Assembly: GCA_963709555.1 (NCBI GenBank)
Contig: CAVPWR010000006.1
Location: 62,001-126,000 of the forward strand
Reading direction: 5' to 3'
Source: Sulfurisoma sp963709555
GTDB lineage: Bacteria; Pseudomonadota; Gammaproteobacteria; Burkholderiales; Rhodocyclaceae
DNA length: 64,000 bases
The stretch's first letter is position 1. The number at the start of each line of letters is the position of its first letter. The notes beneath the pieces were generated by a model, which worked only from the letters and a program-made list of their open reading frames with translations, had not been told where the DNA came from and searched no databases. Both the position numbers and the translations under genes were made by a program. Shown here piece after piece: positions 62,773 through 64,000 of the stretch.

Positions 62773-64000
62773 GCAAGGGACGACTGCTGATCGTCGACGA
62801 CGAAAAAGTCGCCGTCAAGAATCTCGAGCACGTGATGACAAAGGAGGGTTACGAAGTGGTCGCCACCCAGAGTGGTGCCAATGCACTGGCCCACCTGGAA
62901 CGGCAGGACTTCGATGTCGTTCTCACCGACCTGCGCATGGACAAGGTGGACGGCATGCAGATTCTCGCGAAGTGCCGCGAAGCCCACCCGGACACCGAGG
63001 TGGTCTTGATCACGGGCTACGCCACGCTGGAATCGGCCGTAAACGCCATGAAGCACGGCGCCTTCTACTACATCGCCAAGCCCTTCCGCCTCGACGAGGT
63101 ACGCAAGGTGGTGGCAGAGGCGATCGAAAAGGTCCGGCTGCGCAGCGAGAACCGTGCACTGCGCGAGCAGGTGGAAAGCTTCCAGGGCAAGGTGAAGATC
63201 ATCACCCAGGATGCCGGAATCCAGCGGCTGCTGGACATGGCGCGGCAGATCGCGCCAACCGACTGCAATGTGCTGATCACCGGCGAATCGGGTACCGGCA
63301 AGGAGCTTTTCGCCCAGTACGTGCACCACCACAGCCGCCGCAGCGACGGCCCCTTCCTCGCCATCAATTGCGGGGCGTTCAACGAGGATCTGCTGGCCAA
63401 CGAACTGTTCGGCCACGCCAAGGGCGCCTTCACCGGTGCGGCGGGGGAGAAGAAGGGGCTGCTCGCCGCCGCCAACGGCGGCACCCTCTTTCTCGACGAA
63501 GTCACCGAGATGCCGCCGGCGATGCAGGTCAAGGTGCTGCGCGTGATCCAGGAACGCGAAGTACTCCCGCTCGGCGCCACGACACCGCATGCGGGTGGAC
63601 GTGCGCTTCGTCGCCGCCACCAACCGCGACGTGCCCGACATGGTCAAACGCGGCGAATTTCGCCAGGACCTCTGGTTCCGCCTCAATGTCGTGAACCTGC
63701 AGATCCCCCCGCTGTCACGCCGGCGCGAGGACATCCCCCTGCTCGCCTACCATTTCCTCAAGAAATGCGCGGCGCGCATGGACAAGCGGGTCAGCGAGAT
63801 AGCGCCGCAGATGATGGACATCCTCAAGGCTTATGACTTCCCCGGCAACGTCCGCGAACTGGAGAACATCATCGAGCGCGGCGTCGCCATCGCCACCGGC
63901 GAGACCATCGAAGCGGCCAGTCTGCCCGACGACCTGCGCGAACTGGCGACCCGCACCTTCCGCCGCAAGGACGGCCGGCTGCCATCGCTGGAGGAACAGG
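62769..64000 (+). CDS. Sigma54-dependent response regulator (frameshift, partial at window end)
   Basis: NtrC-family regulator. Receiver residues 1-120 with acidic pocket VDDE and phospho-acceptor Asp54 (VVLTDLRMD). The AAA+ domain from about 143 has Walker A GESGTGKE, the GAFTGA loop (219-224) that contacts sigma54, and Walker B GGTLFLDEV. One extra base near 63588 shifts the frame; the correct continuation is MRVDVRFVAATNRDVPDMVK, then RRREDIPLLAYHFLKKCAAR and YDFPGNVRELENIIERGVAI. The C-terminal DNA-binding domain is beyond the window. Confidence 0.88.

Noticed and set aside
62800..62820. GAAAAAGTCGCC in the response regulator as another dispersed-motif copy
   Set aside because: The core lacks GTCGGC and the flank does not match; the codons DEKVAV are normal for the receiver domain.
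1..64000. CRISPR arrays, tRNA or rRNA genes, insertion sequences, prophage
   Set aside because: No regularly spaced repeats, cloverleaf-like sequence, transposase or integrase motifs, or phage structural genes were seen on either strand.

Overview
The window is GC-rich, densely packed bacterial DNA. Many genes overlap by 1 or 4 bases (TGATG/ATGA junctions). The gene content (glcDEF, chrBA, SulP carriers, DabA, a DsrS-like protein, Hyf-like genes) points to a betaproteobacterium, probably a Rhodocyclales-type, sulfur- or CO2-metabolising organism. This assignment is an inference from gene content only. No rRNA, tRNA, CRISPR array or prophage was seen. About twenty otherwise well-conserved genes carry one- or two-base indels. 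I read most of these as assembly or sequencing errors and annotate the genes full length, marking each break. Three loci look genuinely broken: a TauE-like permease, a DNA methyltransferase and a RelE remnant.

Layout. 1-4.6 kb: end of a PP2C phosphatase, a MaoC dehydratase and glycolate oxidase glcDEF. 4.7-12.0 kb: a minus-strand operon of about nine genes with a MoxR ATPase, a DUF2201/VWA protein, a DsrS-like protein, a LexA-fold protein and an unusual HTH-ferredoxin-FNR fusion. 12.1-16.4 kb: a SulP-STAS-UspA-UspA carrier, a broken TSUP permease and an MFS protein. 16.4-20.3 kb: a vapBC pair and a chromate-resistance operon (chrB, chrA, rhodanese, second ChrB domain). 20.3-23.9 kb: a periplasmic cytochrome, an OB-fold protein, two Hsp20s and small stress proteins. 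23.9-28.8 kb: toxin-antitoxin genes around a decayed N6-adenine methyltransferase. 28.8-33.5 kb: a monooxygenase-like protein, FeoB, an iron alcohol dehydrogenase and a beta-carbonic-anhydrase-like protein.

34.2-50.9 kb is the centrepiece: a minus-strand cluster of eleven genes. It combines Hyf/complex I-like subunits (HyfI, HyfG, HyfF, HyfE, HyfC, HyfB), four further NuoL/M-type proton-channel subunits and DabA, the zinc protein of DAB CO2/bicarbonate pumps. The large subunit lacks the NiFe cysteines, so this is not a hydrogenase. It looks like an extended DAB-type inorganic-carbon or proton-translocating complex. SulP carriers and a carbonic-anhydrase-like protein lie nearby.

51.0-64.0 kb: three SulP carriers sharing an unusual internal insertion, a CBS-domain protein, a DASS anion carrier, a PduO-type adenosyltransferase, a UspA-like protein and a sigma54 two-component system at the right edge. 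A sigma54 promoter with two upstream palindromes faces the usp-sulP3 pair and lies beside the kinase-regulator genes.

A short dispersed motif (core GCCGACTTTT) recurs fourteen times on both strands, inside and between genes. It is the strongest signal not explained by ordinary annotation.
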